From Fervidobacterium sp. (lineage in GTDB: Bacteria; Thermotogota; Thermotogae; Thermotogales; Fervidobacteriaceae), in the NCBI GenBank assembly GCA_026419195.1, contig JANZZV010000005.1:62001-126000 (forward strand): a stretch of DNA of 64,000 bases, written 5' to 3'. This document shows, piece after piece, positions 18,377-26,639 of the stretch; the first letter of the stretch is position 1; every line of letters begins with the position of its first letter. A program made the position numbers and the translations under genes. Below the pieces are notes generated by a model, which saw only the letters and a program-made list of their open reading frames with translations, searched no databases and was not told the DNA's origin.

Positions 18377-18621
18377 ATTTCTTTCACCTCAAATGTTTCA
18401 GTAACCGTGTTAACAAGTAACTTTTCGCAAGCTTTCTCTACTTGCCGTAGTGCTTCTTCTTTCGTTTCTGCATCTATTTCCAAGTGTATGGATTTGCCAA
18501 GACGCAGATTCTTCACTGGTATGTCGTATTCCTCGTTTAAGACCCTCTTAATAGTTTCACCTCTTGGATCACGCACATGACTCTTGTATTGGATATCAAT
18601 CATAAATCGATAGATTGGCAT
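18373..18621 (-). CDS. purS: Phosphoribosylformylglycinamidine synthase, PurS subunit
   Basis: An 82-residue PurS protein, the small subunit that bridges PurL and PurQ in the three-part enzyme. The typical pattern MIDIQYKSHVRDPRGETIKRVL is followed by LRLGKSIHLEID and VEKACEKLLVNTVTETFEV. The ATG at 18621 has GAGGTGGTG upstream inside the end of purC, giving a 22-base overlap with purC. An internal ATG at 18603 would shorten the protein by six residues and lacks its own ribosome site. Confidence 0.95.
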   Translation of the reverse strand: MPIYRFMIDIQYKSHVRDPRGETIKRVLNEEYDIPVKNLRLGKSIHLEIDAETKEEALRQVEKACEKLLVNTVTETFEVKEI

Positions 18622-19295
18622 AGTCTTAACACCACCTCGTATTTTTCTAATGGATTACCTAAATCTCTTCTGTATATATCTTTGTCAAATATCTCTCCTG
18701 ATTTTCTCAATCTCATCGTATCTGGTGAGATTTCATCACCTAGGCATACTTTACCTTCAGCATCTATCCCAAATTCAAATTTCATGTCCCACAATTCAAG
18801 ACCATTTTTTTCAAAAAATTCTTTCAAATATCTTCCCGCTTCCCTAGCTTGTAATATTATATTTTCTGCAATTTCCCTTGTTACTATTCCAAGAACCTCC
18901 AGATGTTCTATACACATAAGTGGATCGTGTAGTGTGTCACTTTTGTAAGTAAACTCGACAAGTGGAGATGATAACTCTTCACCTTCAACTCCACCATACC
19001 TTCGCACAAAAGAACCAGCTTTTTTAAACCTAACTATCACCTCAAGTGGAAACATTTTCAGCTTTCTTGCCCTTATTTTGTTGGGTGGTATGTACTCTAT
19101 AAACATTGTATAGATGCCTTTATAGTTCAAGTATTTCATCAATCTTGCTGTAATTTGCGAACATATAAAACCTTTATTATAAAGTACATCATGTTTGGCC
19201 CCATCCCCAGCAGTTATGTCATCTTTAAAATGCAATATAACTTCTGTGCCAAGATCTTCTACTTTCTTTGTCTTCCCTTCAGAGATTATGTTCAT
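18600..19295 (-). CDS. purC: SAICAR synthetase
   Basis: PurC joins aspartate to CAIR with ATP to make SAICAR. From the ATG at 19295 it has 231 residues, starting MNIISEGKTKKV. Family motifs seen are ITAGDGAKHDVLYNKG, IPPNKIRARKLKMFPLEVIVR and the LWDMKFEFGIDAEGKVCLGDEISPDTMRL stretch. The frame is open upstream to 19361, but that part overlaps purE, and GAGGTGA five bases before the ATG fixes the start. It lies between purE and purS. Confidence 0.95.
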   Translation of the reverse strand: MNIISEGKTKKVEDLGTEVILHFKDDITAGDGAKHDVLYNKGFICSQITARLMKYLNYKGIYTMFIEYIPPNKIRARKLKMFPLEVIVRFKKAGSFVRRYGGVEGEELSSPLVEFTYKSDTLHDPLMCIEHLEVLGIVTREIAENIILQAREAGRYLKEFFEKNGLELWDMKFEFGIDAEGKVCLGDEISPDTMRLRKSGEIFDKDIYRRDLGNPLEKYEVVLRLCQSIDL

Positions 19296-19314
19296 GATTG
19301 TCACCTCGTATGTA

Positions 19315-19848
19315 CTAAAATTGTTCTTGCTGGCAGTATTTTTCGTAACCAATCTCTTCAAGTTTCAACGCTTTATCAATCACTTCGTTTCTAAGTTTTT
19401 CTTTATACTTTCTTAGCTTATCTCTTAGTTCCTTATACTTCAAAGACAGCATCTGAACGGCTAGCAAACCCGCATTTTGCGCGTTATTTATCGCAACAGT
19501 TGCAACAGGTACACCCTTTGGCATTTGTACAATCGAAAGCAAAGAATCCAAACCATCAAGTGAAGAACCTTTCACAGGAACACCTATCACCGGGAGAACG
19601 GAAATAGAAGCAACCATACCAGGTAAATGTGCAGCACCACCAGCTCCAGCGATAATTACTTCTATTCCTCTTTGCTCTGCAGATTTTGCATATTCATACA
19701 TCCTTTCTGGTGTTCTGTGCGCTGAAACAATTGTGATTTCGTAAGGTACGCCAAAGTGTTCCAAAACTTCCGCCGCTTGCTTCATAACTTTTAAATCAGA
19801 ATCACTTCCCATTATTATTCCAACTAAAGGTACTGATAAGTTGCTCAT
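19315..19848 (-). CDS. purE: N5-carboxyaminoimidazole ribonucleotide mutase
   Basis: PurE moves the carboxyl group of N5-CAIR to make CAIR. It has 177 residues: [10 protein letters not shown] near the start, [29 protein letters not shown] and [17 protein letters not shown]. These features and the neighbouring purK mark the class I mutase. A basic helical tail of about 30 residues ([17 protein letters not shown]) follows the core and is somewhat longer than usual. The ATG is preceded by GGAGGG; purK ends 12 bases upstream. Confidence 0.95.
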   Translation of the reverse strand: MSNLSVPLVGIIMGSDSDLKVMKQAAEVLEHFGVPYEITIVSAHRTPERMYEYAKSAEQRGIEVIIAGAGGAAHLPGMVASISVLPVIGVPVKGSSLDGLDSLLSIVQMPKGVPVATVAINNAQNAGLLAVQMLSLKYKELRDKLRKYKEKLRNEVIDKALKLEEIGYEKYCQQEQF

Positions 19849-19860
19849 AATTTCCCTCCA

Positions 19861-21039
19861 TCATTTGGATATAACTCTTACCCTTGATTTTAAGTAAATG
19901 GCTTTTTGAATTGCCTTTTCAATGTCTTTATCCAAAATCGTTATGTGGCCCATCTTTCTTCTTGGTGAGGTATAGCTTTTTCCATAAAAGTGAAAATAGG
20001 CTCCGTCTGTGCAAAACACATCTTCCAAATTTTCAACGACTGGTCTTCCACTGTATCCTTCTTCACCAAGCAGGTTAATCATAACTGCTGGAGTGTGTTG
20101 GTATGTACTACCAAGCGGAAGGTCAGATATAGCCCTTATGTGCTGCTCAAATTGGCTCGTGTAACATGCCTCTATTGTGTGATGCCCAGAATTGTGAACA
20201 CGAGGCGCAATCTCGTTGATTAATATCTCCTCATTAGATGTGATAAACATCTCCACAGCAAAAATACCAACACCATTTAAACTTCTCACAACTTCCACCG
20301 CAATTTCTTTTGCAATTCTTGCTAAATTATCACTTATCCTTGCTGGACTGATAAGCATATCTAAAATATTCCCAGATTCTGAGAATAACATCTCCACAGG
20401 CTCATAAACTTTTATGTTATCGTTCTTATCCCTTGCTAACAATATCGAGATTTCTTTTGATATTTCGACATACTGTTCGATATAAGATTCCGAACGTATG
20501 ATTTTATCCAGGTCATCTTCATTTTTTAAAATAAAAACACCCCTACCATCGTACCCGCCCCTTTTAGCTTTTTGGACAAAAGGGAAGGTTATTTTATGTC
20601 TCTCAATAGCTTCTATTCTTTTTTGCTTGTTGTTATAGTGCGTCAGGTCTAATTCGTGGATTTTGGTTGTTGGAAATTTATTTGATATGAGATATTTCTT
20701 TTGGCGTAGTTTATCGTTTATTATTTCAAGTATATAAGGTGAGGGTTGGATATTGTAACCTTTATCATAAAGTTCTTTCAAAAATTCAGTGTTTGTGTGC
20801 TCAATTTCGTATGTAACAACATCAGATTTTTCGACTAGTTTGCTCAATGCTTGTTCATCGTATAAACTCCCAACTATTAGTTCATCGCACAAAGTCGAAA
20901 TAGGACAATCGGGGCTTGGGTCAAGTGCTATTATCCTAAAGCCCATACGTTTAGCTTCAAGTGCCATCATTTTCCCCAATTGTCCACCACCGATAAAACC
21001 TAAGGTCTTAAACGGATACAAATGCCTTGAAATACTCAT
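19861..21039 (-). CDS. purK: N5-carboxyaminoimidazole ribonucleotide synthetase
   Basis: PurK is an ATP-grasp enzyme that carboxylates AIR with bicarbonate to N5-CAIR. It has 392 residues. GFIGGGQLGKMMALEAKRMG at the N-terminus, QKAKRGGYDGRGVFIL in the central ATP-grasp part, and INEIAPRVHNSGHHTIEACYTSQFEQH near 265-290 identify it. It is the first purine gene and begins 43 bases after uraA, with no terminator visible between them. GTGGGGGAT precedes the ATG. Confidence 0.95.
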   Translation of the reverse strand: MSISRHLYPFKTLGFIGGGQLGKMMALEAKRMGFRIIALDPSPDCPISTLCDELIVGSLYDEQALSKLVEKSDVVTYEIEHTNTEFLKELYDKGYNIQPSPYILEIINDKLRQKKYLISNKFPTTKIHELDLTHYNNKQKRIEAIERHKITFPFVQKAKRGGYDGRGVFILKNEDDLDKIIRSESYIEQYVEISKEISILLARDKNDNIKVYEPVEMLFSESGNILDMLISPARISDNLARIAKEIAVEVVRSLNGVGIFAVEMFITSNEEILINEIAPRVHNSGHHTIEACYTSQFEQHIRAISDLPLGSTYQHTPAVMINLLGEEGYSGRPVVENLEDVFCTDGAYFHFYGKSYTSPRRKMGHITILDKDIEKAIQKAIYLKSRVRVISK

Positions 21040-21082
21040 CTACAATCCCCCACGGCTTTATGCGTAAGTTTTTTCATCTGTC

Positions 21083-22330
21083 TCACTTTTCCAAATTCTC
21101 AGGTATAACTAAATTTGCTATAATTCCAACTATAGCAGCAAGTGCCATTCCTTTCAATTCTATACCACCTATCTTTATACTCGCGCCACCTATACCAAGT
21201 GTTAAGATAAGTGCAGCTATTATTAAGTTTCGCGATTTTGAAAAGTCAACTTTTGCTTCAACTAAAGTTCTAACACCGATAGAAGCTATCATTCCAAACA
21301 AGATCAAGCTAACTCCACCTATGACAGCTGTGGGAATTGTCTGCAATAAAGAACCGAATTTCGATAGAAAAGCAACTAATGTTGCTAAAACTGCCGCTCC
21401 TCTTAGTATTGATGGATCATATACCTTAGTTATGGCAAGTACTCCTGTGTTTTCACTGTAAGTTGTATTTGCAGGACCACCAATCATTGCGGCAACCATT
21501 GTTGCCAAACCATCACCTAACAATGTTCTATGCGCACCTGGTTTCTCGAAGAAATTTTTCCCAACAACTGCACCGTTTGTTGTTATGTCACCAATATGCT
21601 CCATTACAGTTACAAAAGCAACAGGTGCAATTAAGCTTACCGCAGTCCAATCGAACTTTGGTAATACAAACTTCGGAATGGAAATCCAGGGAGAATTCAA
21701 AATAGGTGAGTAGTCTACAATTCCAGAAAGCATGGAAGTTATATATCCAACAAAAACGCCTGTTAAAACAGGAATTAGTGAGAAAAATCCTCTAAAAATC
21801 GTAGCTGAAGCGATTACAGTTATTATGACAACCATCGCTATGGGCCAATTTGATGATGCCATATTTACCGCAACAGGCGATAACCCTAAACCTATCACCA
21901 TTATCATTGGACCAGTAACCACGGGCGGGAAGAGCTTTTTTATAACACTTGCCCCCACAAGTTTGACAATGAGTGCAAATAGTAGGTAAACAGTTCCAGC
22001 TACGACTATTCCACCAAGCGAATAACGGATGTCTCCATACTTTTCATTGACTAATATTATCGGAGCTATGAATGCAAAGCTTGAACCCAAAAAAACTGGA
22101 ACAATTCCACCAGTTGTAAAATGGAAAAGTAAAGTACCAATTCCTGCGGTAAAGAGTGCTACAAGCGGATCTAGACCTGTTAGAAGGGGAACTAACACAG
22201 TTGCACCAAACATTGCCACAAAATGCTGAAGCGATAAGATGAGCTTTTTAGAGGTGGGAAGTTCAGTTACGTTACTAACACCTTTTGATGAATCCAACGG
22301 AGAAACACCAATAACTTCCGATTTTTCCAT
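21083..22330 (-). CDS. uraA: Uracil permease (NCS2 family)
   Basis: A 415-residue membrane protein of the nucleobase:cation symporter 2 family. QHFVAMFGATVLVPLLTGLDP and VPVFLGSSFAFIAPI are close to UraA, and EHIGDITTNGAVVGKNF with NTTYSENTGVLAITKVYDP forms the substrate and proton region. About 14 membrane segments are expected. The leader contains a PyrR-type hairpin, which supports uracil rather than purine transport. It is followed by the purine genes in the same direction, an unusual pairing. AAAGGAGG is seven bases before the ATG. Confidence 0.9.
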   Translation of the reverse strand: MEKSEVIGVSPLDSSKGVSNVTELPTSKKLILSLQHFVAMFGATVLVPLLTGLDPLVALFTAGIGTLLFHFTTGGIVPVFLGSSFAFIAPIILVNEKYGDIRYSLGGIVVAGTVYLLFALIVKLVGASVIKKLFPPVVTGPMIMVIGLGLSPVAVNMASSNWPIAMVVIITVIASATIFRGFFSLIPVLTGVFVGYITSMLSGIVDYSPILNSPWISIPKFVLPKFDWTAVSLIAPVAFVTVMEHIGDITTNGAVVGKNFFEKPGAHRTLLGDGLATMVAAMIGGPANTTYSENTGVLAITKVYDPSILRGAAVLATLVAFLSKFGSLLQTIPTAVIGGVSLILFGMIASIGVRTLVEAKVDFSKSRNLIIAALILTLGIGGASIKIGGIELKGMALAAIVGIIANLVIPENLEK

Positions 22331-22336
22331 AATACT

Positions 22337-22371
22337 TCCTCCTTTCTCGCCTCACTGGGCGAATTTAAAGG
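22337..22371 (-). promoter_or_regulatory. PyrR-type binding hairpin over the uraA ribosome site
   Basis: Read on the minus strand: CCTTT (22371-22367), AAAT, TCGCC (22362-22358), loop CAGTGA (22357-22352), GGCGA (22351-22347), a bulged G, and AAAGG (22345-22341). The hexaloop fits the CNGNGA consensus of PyrR binding loops and is followed by the purine-rich strand expected for that element. The lower stem pairs with AAAGG, the first part of the Shine-Dalgarno sequence AAAGGAGG (22345-22338). Binding of PyrR with UMP would therefore block translation. No antiterminator or terminator is present in this short leader. Confidence 0.6.
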
Positions 22372-22385
22372 CTGTATCCAGCTAT

Positions 22386-22415
22386 ATCGTACCACAAAAT
22401 TTGACAAAAAGTCAA
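22386..22415 (-). promoter_or_regulatory. Probable promoter of uraA with an inverted repeat
   Basis: On the minus strand TTGACT (22415-22410) and TACGAT (22391-22386) are 18 bases apart. The -35 is one arm of the inverted repeat TTGAC-n5-GTCAA (22401-22415), which could be an operator. The transcript would start near 22379 and begin almost directly with the PyrR-type hairpin. Confidence 0.45.
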
Positions 22416-22457
22416 CTTTAAAATTGTGCAACTTATGTTACAAAATGATGGGTAACT

Positions 22458-23225
22458 TTAGATAATCACTACCGGATAATCATCATCTGGATGCCTTATT
22501 ATTTTGACATTTATGTTGTAAATCTCTTTTATAACATCTTCCCTTATAATTTGTCTCGGTGTTCCTTTTTCTTGGATCTTTCCATCCTTCATTATAGCTA
22601 TATAATCGCAATATTTGGCTGCAAGGGTTATGTCATGAAAAGTACCGACGACTGTCTTCCCCATTAAAGTTAGTGATTTAAGATACCCCATTACTTTTAG
22701 TGCCTGACCAATATCAAGATGGTTTGTTAGTTCATCTGCCACTATAATTGGTGTGTTTTGGTACACTGCTCTGGCTATCAATGTTCTTCTTTGCTGACCA
22801 CCACTAAGAGTTGAAAAAAGCCGCTTTTTGTAATCAAGTAAATCTACTATTTTTAACGCGTTATCAACCTCACTTGGATCAATGTCGCTATCAAAGAAAC
22901 TCTTTGTCCTTGCAATAGCCCCCATTTCAACAATTTCCTCAACTGTAAAATCGTACACAGGATTAAAATCTTGTGCGATGTATGCTATGTTTTTGGCAAT
23001 TTTTTTATGCGACAAGTTTTGAATATTTTCACCGTTTATGAAAATAGCACCACTATGGGGTTTTAAAAATTTTAAAACGAGTGACAAAAGTGTTGTCTTT
23101 CCTGATCCATTTGGTCCGATTATGCCAAAAAATGTACCTTTCTCTATTGACAGAGTTATATTTTCAAGAGAAAAATTATTTCCGTAAGAAAACGATAGAT
23201 CCTTTATACTAATTATTGGAATCAA
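22458..23225 (-). CDS. ABC transporter ATP-binding protein, iron/B12 importer type
   Basis: A 255-residue ATPase like those of siderophore, heme or cobalamin importers (FepC/BtuD group). Walker A is GPNGSGKTT, the Q-loop AQDFNPV, the signature LSGGQQRR, Walker B IIVADELTNHLD and the switch histidine is in TFHDI. All catalytic parts are present. No permease or binding protein lies nearby, so the partner genes must be elsewhere. An ATG at 23234 touches the AAGGG Shine-Dalgarno sequence without space, so the TTG three codons later is preferred. The downstream neighbour is uraA; the upstream one is a lytic transglycosylase. Confidence 0.88.
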   Translation of the reverse strand: MIPIISIKDLSFSYGNNFSLENITLSIEKGTFFGIIGPNGSGKTTLLSLVLKFLKPHSGAIFINGENIQNLSHKKIAKNIAYIAQDFNPVYDFTVEEIVEMGAIARTKSFFDSDIDPSEVDNALKIVDLLDYKKRLFSTLSGGQQRRTLIARAVYQNTPIIVADELTNHLDIGQALKVMGYLKSLTLMGKTVVGTFHDITLAAKYCDYIAIMKDGKIQEKGTPRQIIREDVIKEIYNINVKIIRHPDDDYPVVII

Positions 23226-23282
23226 ATTTATCATCCCTTCGTCAGTGTCTTAAACTTTCTGTTTGTACCGTCTAAGAAGAAT

Positions 23283-23909
23283 TCATTGCGATGAAGTTGA
23301 GGTATCGTTTTTCAATAAACCGAAATAACTTTGATTGTTGTTCTGATTTCCAAAGACTTCTTGTTTGTATCTCAATTCTTCCTCATTCAGACTTTTGTAA
23401 TATTCGTATTGTTTCATCACCATCTGTGCATATGTTGTCTTGTTTTTGCCGTTGTTGTACAACTCAAGAGCTTTTGTTAACGAACCAGTTTTTTTATAAA
23501 GGTATGATAGATACGCTGTACCGTAAGTTATGTTAAGTTTATAATCTGTGAGTAGTAAATCCCAGTTTTCTGGCACTTTTAGATTCAAAAGTTTTGCAAT
23601 ATTTTTTGCAGTCGAGGGAAGAATCTGCATCATTCCAAGAACACCGCCAGGTCCCTTCACATTTGTGAAATTGCTTTCGATTGCTATAACCGTTGTTATA
23701 AAGATCGGGTCCATTTCGTATTTATTACTTATAGAATATATAGTCTCCCAGAGTTCTTCTATGAATTCTTGAGTTGTCTTTTCTTTTACCCCAGATCTTC
23801 TTTGTTTGACAACTGTGGAAAACCAATCTGGAACATCAGCAAACATGTGTGTTACATTTGTTATCAAAAAAATGAAAATTACTAATACCAATCTGTACTT
23901 TATGCTCAA
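23283..23909 (-). CDS. Exported lytic transglycosylase (SLT family)
   Basis: A 208-residue protein with an N-terminal signal segment (RLVLVIFIFLITNVTHMFA). The SLT domain starts near residue 58 with ISNKYEMDPIFITTVIAIESNF; Glu78 is the expected catalytic acid. GPGGVLGMMQILPSTAKNIA and ITYGTAYLSYLYKKTGSLTKALELYNNG match the rest of the fold. It should cut peptidoglycan between MurNAc and GlcNAc. The C-terminal 30 residues are polar and Asn/Ser rich. The start is TTG with GGGGG seven bases upstream. The 48-base gap to the ABC ATPase suggests a shared transcript without proving a shared function. Confidence 0.88.
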   Translation of the reverse strand: MSIKYRLVLVIFIFLITNVTHMFADVPDWFSTVVKQRRSGVKEKTTQEFIEELWETIYSISNKYEMDPIFITTVIAIESNFTNVKGPGGVLGMMQILPSTAKNIAKLLNLKVPENWDLLLTDYKLNITYGTAYLSYLYKKTGSLTKALELYNNGKNKTTYAQMVMKQYEYYKSLNEEELRYKQEVFGNQNNNQSYFGLLKNDTSTSSQ

Positions 23910-23947
23910 ACCTTATCCCCCTTTCTTATACTTTTATATCAACATAA

Positions 23948-24310
23948 TCACTTAAAAATCCTCACTGTTAATACAGCAACGATCCAACCCAAAATAAATC
24001 CGTATATAACTTCCATCAGTGTATGCCCTTTATTTGGATCTACATTTCTCCTTAGTCCAACGGCATCAGCTGTAGTTATTGCTAAAAAAATGGCAGCAAC
24101 AGCTGTGATTGGTGATTGAAACCCTGTCGTATAACCAACTGCCCAGGCTAAAGCGGAAGTAGTAGCCACGTGAGCACTTGGCATTCCACCATATCTTCCA
24201 AAAACTTTTACGTCTTTGTAAATTATAACTTTGATAAATTGGGCTCCAAGAAAACCAAAAAGCGCTGATAAAAAGCATACATTTTTCAACAACTCAACAA
24301 ACCATTTCAT
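23948..24310 (-). CDS. Divergent PAP2 family membrane protein (DUF212)
   Basis: A small 120-residue membrane protein of the divergent PAP2/YuiD group. GGMPSAHVATTSALA, the D-A-x-G-L-R-R motif in TTADAVGLRRNVD and GHTLMEVIYGFILGWIVA are the family blocks, laid out as in lipid-phosphate phosphatases. Four membrane segments are likely. The protein is shorter than the roughly 150 residues common in the family, mainly in the loop between the second and third block. The substrate is unknown. AGGAGTG precedes the ATG. Confidence 0.85.
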   Translation of the reverse strand: MKWFVELLKNVCFLSALFGFLGAQFIKVIIYKDVKVFGRYGGMPSAHVATTSALAWAVGYTTGFQSPITAVAAIFLAITTADAVGLRRNVDPNKGHTLMEVIYGFILGWIVAVLTVRIFK

Positions 24311-24347
24311 GACAATACACTCCTAAATAAGGTAAGCAACCAAAGAT

Positions 24348-24773
24348 TCAGTCTTCTTTTTTTGGTGGGATTAAGTACTTTTTCTTCAAGTAAAGTAAGT
24401 TACCTTCCTTAACATCTCTGAACTCCATGACGTCGAAAATACGCTGAATTATATAAACACCGAGTCCACCAGGTCTAATATCATCCAAATCTCTGGATTT
24501 AATTTTACTTGGATCAACCTTTGGACCAAAATCTTTGAGAAGTATCTCAATCGTATCCGGATTTACCCAACTAACCGTCATTACAATGTATTTAGGTTCG
24601 TTCTTGTACGTATGTTGAATGATATTAGCTATTGCTTCGTTGATAGCTAATTCGGTATCGAATATATCTTTATCGAAAACGCCTCTAAATGTCAAAAATG
24701 TATGTAAAACAGCTCTTGCTATTTTTATGTTTTCAACCAATCCAACGAATGAAAGTGTTAATGTTTGTTCCAA
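24348..24773 (-). CDS. RsbW-like HATPase (anti-sigma kinase type)
   Basis: A 141-residue single-domain GHKL ATPase. The N-box is ELAINEAIANIIQHTY, the G1 box LLKDFGPKVDP and the G2 box RPGGLGVYIIQ. This is the layout of RsbW/SpoIIAB serine kinases, which hold a sigma factor or an anti-anti-sigma partner. Neither partner is next to it, so target and role are open; stand-alone proteins of this type also act in other partner switches. The frame is open upstream, but the TTG at 24773 has GGGAGG eight bases before it and avoids overlap with the preceding gene. Confidence 0.85.
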   Translation of the reverse strand: MEQTLTLSFVGLVENIKIARAVLHTFLTFRGVFDKDIFDTELAINEAIANIIQHTYKNEPKYIVMTVSWVNPDTIEILLKDFGPKVDPSKIKSRDLDDIRPGGLGVYIIQRIFDVMEFRDVKEGNLLYLKKKYLIPPKKED

Positions 24774-24819
24774 AAAGATCGCCTCCCAGTACTCTGTTGA
24801 TATCAATTTAACTACAATT

Positions 24820-25587
24820 TTAGATAAACTCTTCAAATTCAAGCTGTGACAAACTCTGGTCTGATTTGGCAACGCATATACCAAGAGTTATCTTTTCTAT
24901 GTTCCTAACTGGGTCAAAATAAGTTGTTCTTCTAAATTCGTTTAATTTTCTAACCACGTTTGGAAAATACTTATCATCGATTTCAGAAAACAAAAAATAT
25001 TTCAGAAAATTCTCCCATTCCTTGAGTTCCAAGTCTTTTTCTAATGCCAACTTTGGCAACTGTTCGTAATCACCTGTTCCAAACCATTTAAGCACCAACA
25101 AAGCCTGCCTTAAACCCTCTTCAGGTGTCTGTACTACAGATGATAAACAATACCCATCCCTGGGTTTTATTTTGACACTACTTGGTACTATGTGTATATC
25201 CTGGTCGTGGTAGTTAACAACACCAAAAGTTATATTAGAAAGCGAATACCTTGAAAATTCTTTTTCTTCAACATTGTTATATTTTACCACAAGTATTCTG
25301 AATTTTTTCAAATCTGTTTTGAAATGCAATGAGAGCTTTTTTATTTCCTCAGGATAAACAAAATTTTCCATTAACAATTTTCGCAAATAGCTATCAAGAG
25401 TCTGATTAAAAACTTCTTCTTCATTATTTATTTCAACAAGGAGGGTTAATTCACCAAAAGAATAAGGTAAAATAAGATACTTTTCGCCATTGTAATCGTA
25501 CTCAACTCTAACTTTCGACATCATCGCAATTTTTCCATAAATCTGCTTTTCTGGTTCCATATCTTCGATTTGAAAGTATACCTTCAT
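24820..25587 (-). CDS. Conserved-looking protein of unknown function
   Basis: A 255-residue protein I do not recognise. It starts MKVYFQIEDMEPEKQIYGKIAMMSKVRVEYDYNGEKYLILPYSFGELTLLVEI, suggesting an N-terminal beta domain, possibly PilZ-like in outline (two-strand start, RVEY), but the PilZ motifs RxxxR and DxSxxG are not seen. The C-terminal half is helical and acidic. There is no signal peptide and no membrane segment. It starts directly after queH ends and ends 46 bases before the RsbW-like gene, so it may act with that kinase. This is context only. Confidence 0.65.
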   Translation of the reverse strand: MKVYFQIEDMEPEKQIYGKIAMMSKVRVEYDYNGEKYLILPYSFGELTLLVEINNEEEVFNQTLDSYLRKLLMENFVYPEEIKKLSLHFKTDLKKFRILVVKYNNVEEKEFSRYSLSNITFGVVNYHDQDIHIVPSSVKIKPRDGYCLSSVVQTPEEGLRQALLVLKWFGTGDYEQLPKLALEKDLELKEWENFLKYFLFSEIDDKYFPNVVRKLNEFRRTTYFDPVRNIEKITLGICVAKSDQSLSQLEFEEFI

Positions 25588-26184
25588 CTACAGCACCTCA
25601 GTAGTCTTAGAATTGGAGAAGTTAAGGTTATCACGTGAGAATTTTAAAGAATAAACACATCCACAATAATTTTGTCTGTAAATTCCAAGTTGCTTTATAA
25701 GTCTTTGTGCATCGTTGTAAAGAAAGCTTTTTCTATAAACGTTTGGTAGATAAACAACACCACTGCTTTTTCCAAGCTCAAGACCTATTTTGTTTATAAT
25801 TTCTACAGATTTTTTTGGAGAAGCTGTTAAACTAGTCGACAAAGATTTGTAATCAAACTTTTTTGCCACTTCAAAGCTTTTTTGTAGTCTGATTTTTACA
25901 CATATTTCGCATCTTTTACCAAGTTCTGGATCGTTTTCAAAACCTCTCGTTTCTTTGAAAAAGATTTCCGGTTCATATGAAGCATCAAGTACATTCATGT
26001 TAAAAAGCTTTGCAACTTTCAAGACTTCAATATATCTTTTCTCATACTCGTCCTTAGGATGTATGTTGGGATTGTAGAAAAATACGTCGCCACGTGCCCC
26101 TGATAAGTATGATATCACAAGATCTGGTGCGCAACATACATGCAACAAATGACAGTTTTTATGTGTTTGATGAATGATATACAT
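25588..26184 (-). CDS. queH: Epoxyqueuosine reductase QueH
   Basis: QueH makes the last step of queuosine synthesis in tRNA, reducing epoxyqueuosine; it replaces the B12-dependent QueG in many bacteria. It has 198 residues. The expected cysteine clusters are all present: HVCCAPD near residue 17, CEICVKIRL near 92, and NYCGCVYS near 170, the ligands for the iron-sulfur and metal centre. PNIHPKDEYEKR and STSLTASPKK are also family blocks. A homologue in Thermotoga is structurally known. The start ATG follows dtd by five bases, with GAAGGTG upstream. Confidence 0.92.
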   Translation of the reverse strand: MYIIHQTHKNCHLLHVCCAPDLVISYLSGARGDVFFYNPNIHPKDEYEKRYIEVLKVAKLFNMNVLDASYEPEIFFKETRGFENDPELGKRCEICVKIRLQKSFEVAKKFDYKSLSTSLTASPKKSVEIINKIGLELGKSSGVVYLPNVYRKSFLYNDAQRLIKQLGIYRQNYCGCVYSLKFSRDNLNFSNSKTTEVL

Positions 26185-26189
26185 GATAT

Positions 26190-26639
26190 TTAAAACACCT
26201 TCTTAGAATCGATAAGCAAGGTTACCGGTCCGTTGTTATGTATCTCAACTTCCATATGTTCTCCAAAAATCCCGGTCTGAACAAATACACCATAGCTTGC
26301 CACCAACTCAATAAATTTTTCGTACAATTGCTGTGCGATCAACGGGCTGGCACTATCCGTGTAAGATGGTCTTCTACCCTTTCTACAGTCACCGTAAAGG
26401 GTGAACTGAGAAATTATAAGCGCTTCACCATTAACATCTAGTAAAGATAGATTCATCTTTCCATTTTCATCATCAAAAATACGCAAATTAACAATCTTTT
26501 CCGCCATGTATTTTGCGTCGTCTATATCGTCATCTTTTCCAACACCAAGTAGAATAACTATACCTTTGTTTATTTTACCTACGATTACATTATCGACTGA
26601 TACACTTGCCTTTGTAACACGTTGAACAACAGCTCTCAC
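26190..26639 (-). CDS. dtd: D-aminoacyl-tRNA deacylase
   Basis: Dtd hydrolyses D-amino acids wrongly attached to tRNA. It has 149 residues: MRAVVQRVTKASVSVD at the start, SQFTLYGDCRKGRRPSYTDSA (active-site SQxT motif) and the cross-subunit GPVTLLID near the C-terminus (the Gly-Pro motif is NGPVT). The start is GTG and overlaps the stop codon of relA by one base. It is preserved next to relA as in many bacteria. Confidence 0.95.
   Translation of the reverse strand: MRAVVQRVTKASVSVDNVIVGKINKGIVILLGVGKDDDIDDAKYMAEKIVNLRIFDDENGKMNLSLLDVNGEALIISQFTLYGDCRKGRRPSYTDSASPLIAQQLYEKFIELVASYGVFVQTGIFGEHMEVEIHNNGPVTLLIDSKKVF

Noticed and set aside
24820-25587. PilZ domain protein
   Set aside because: A loose N-terminal resemblance only; the RxxxR and DxSxxG cyclic di-GMP binding motifs are not present.
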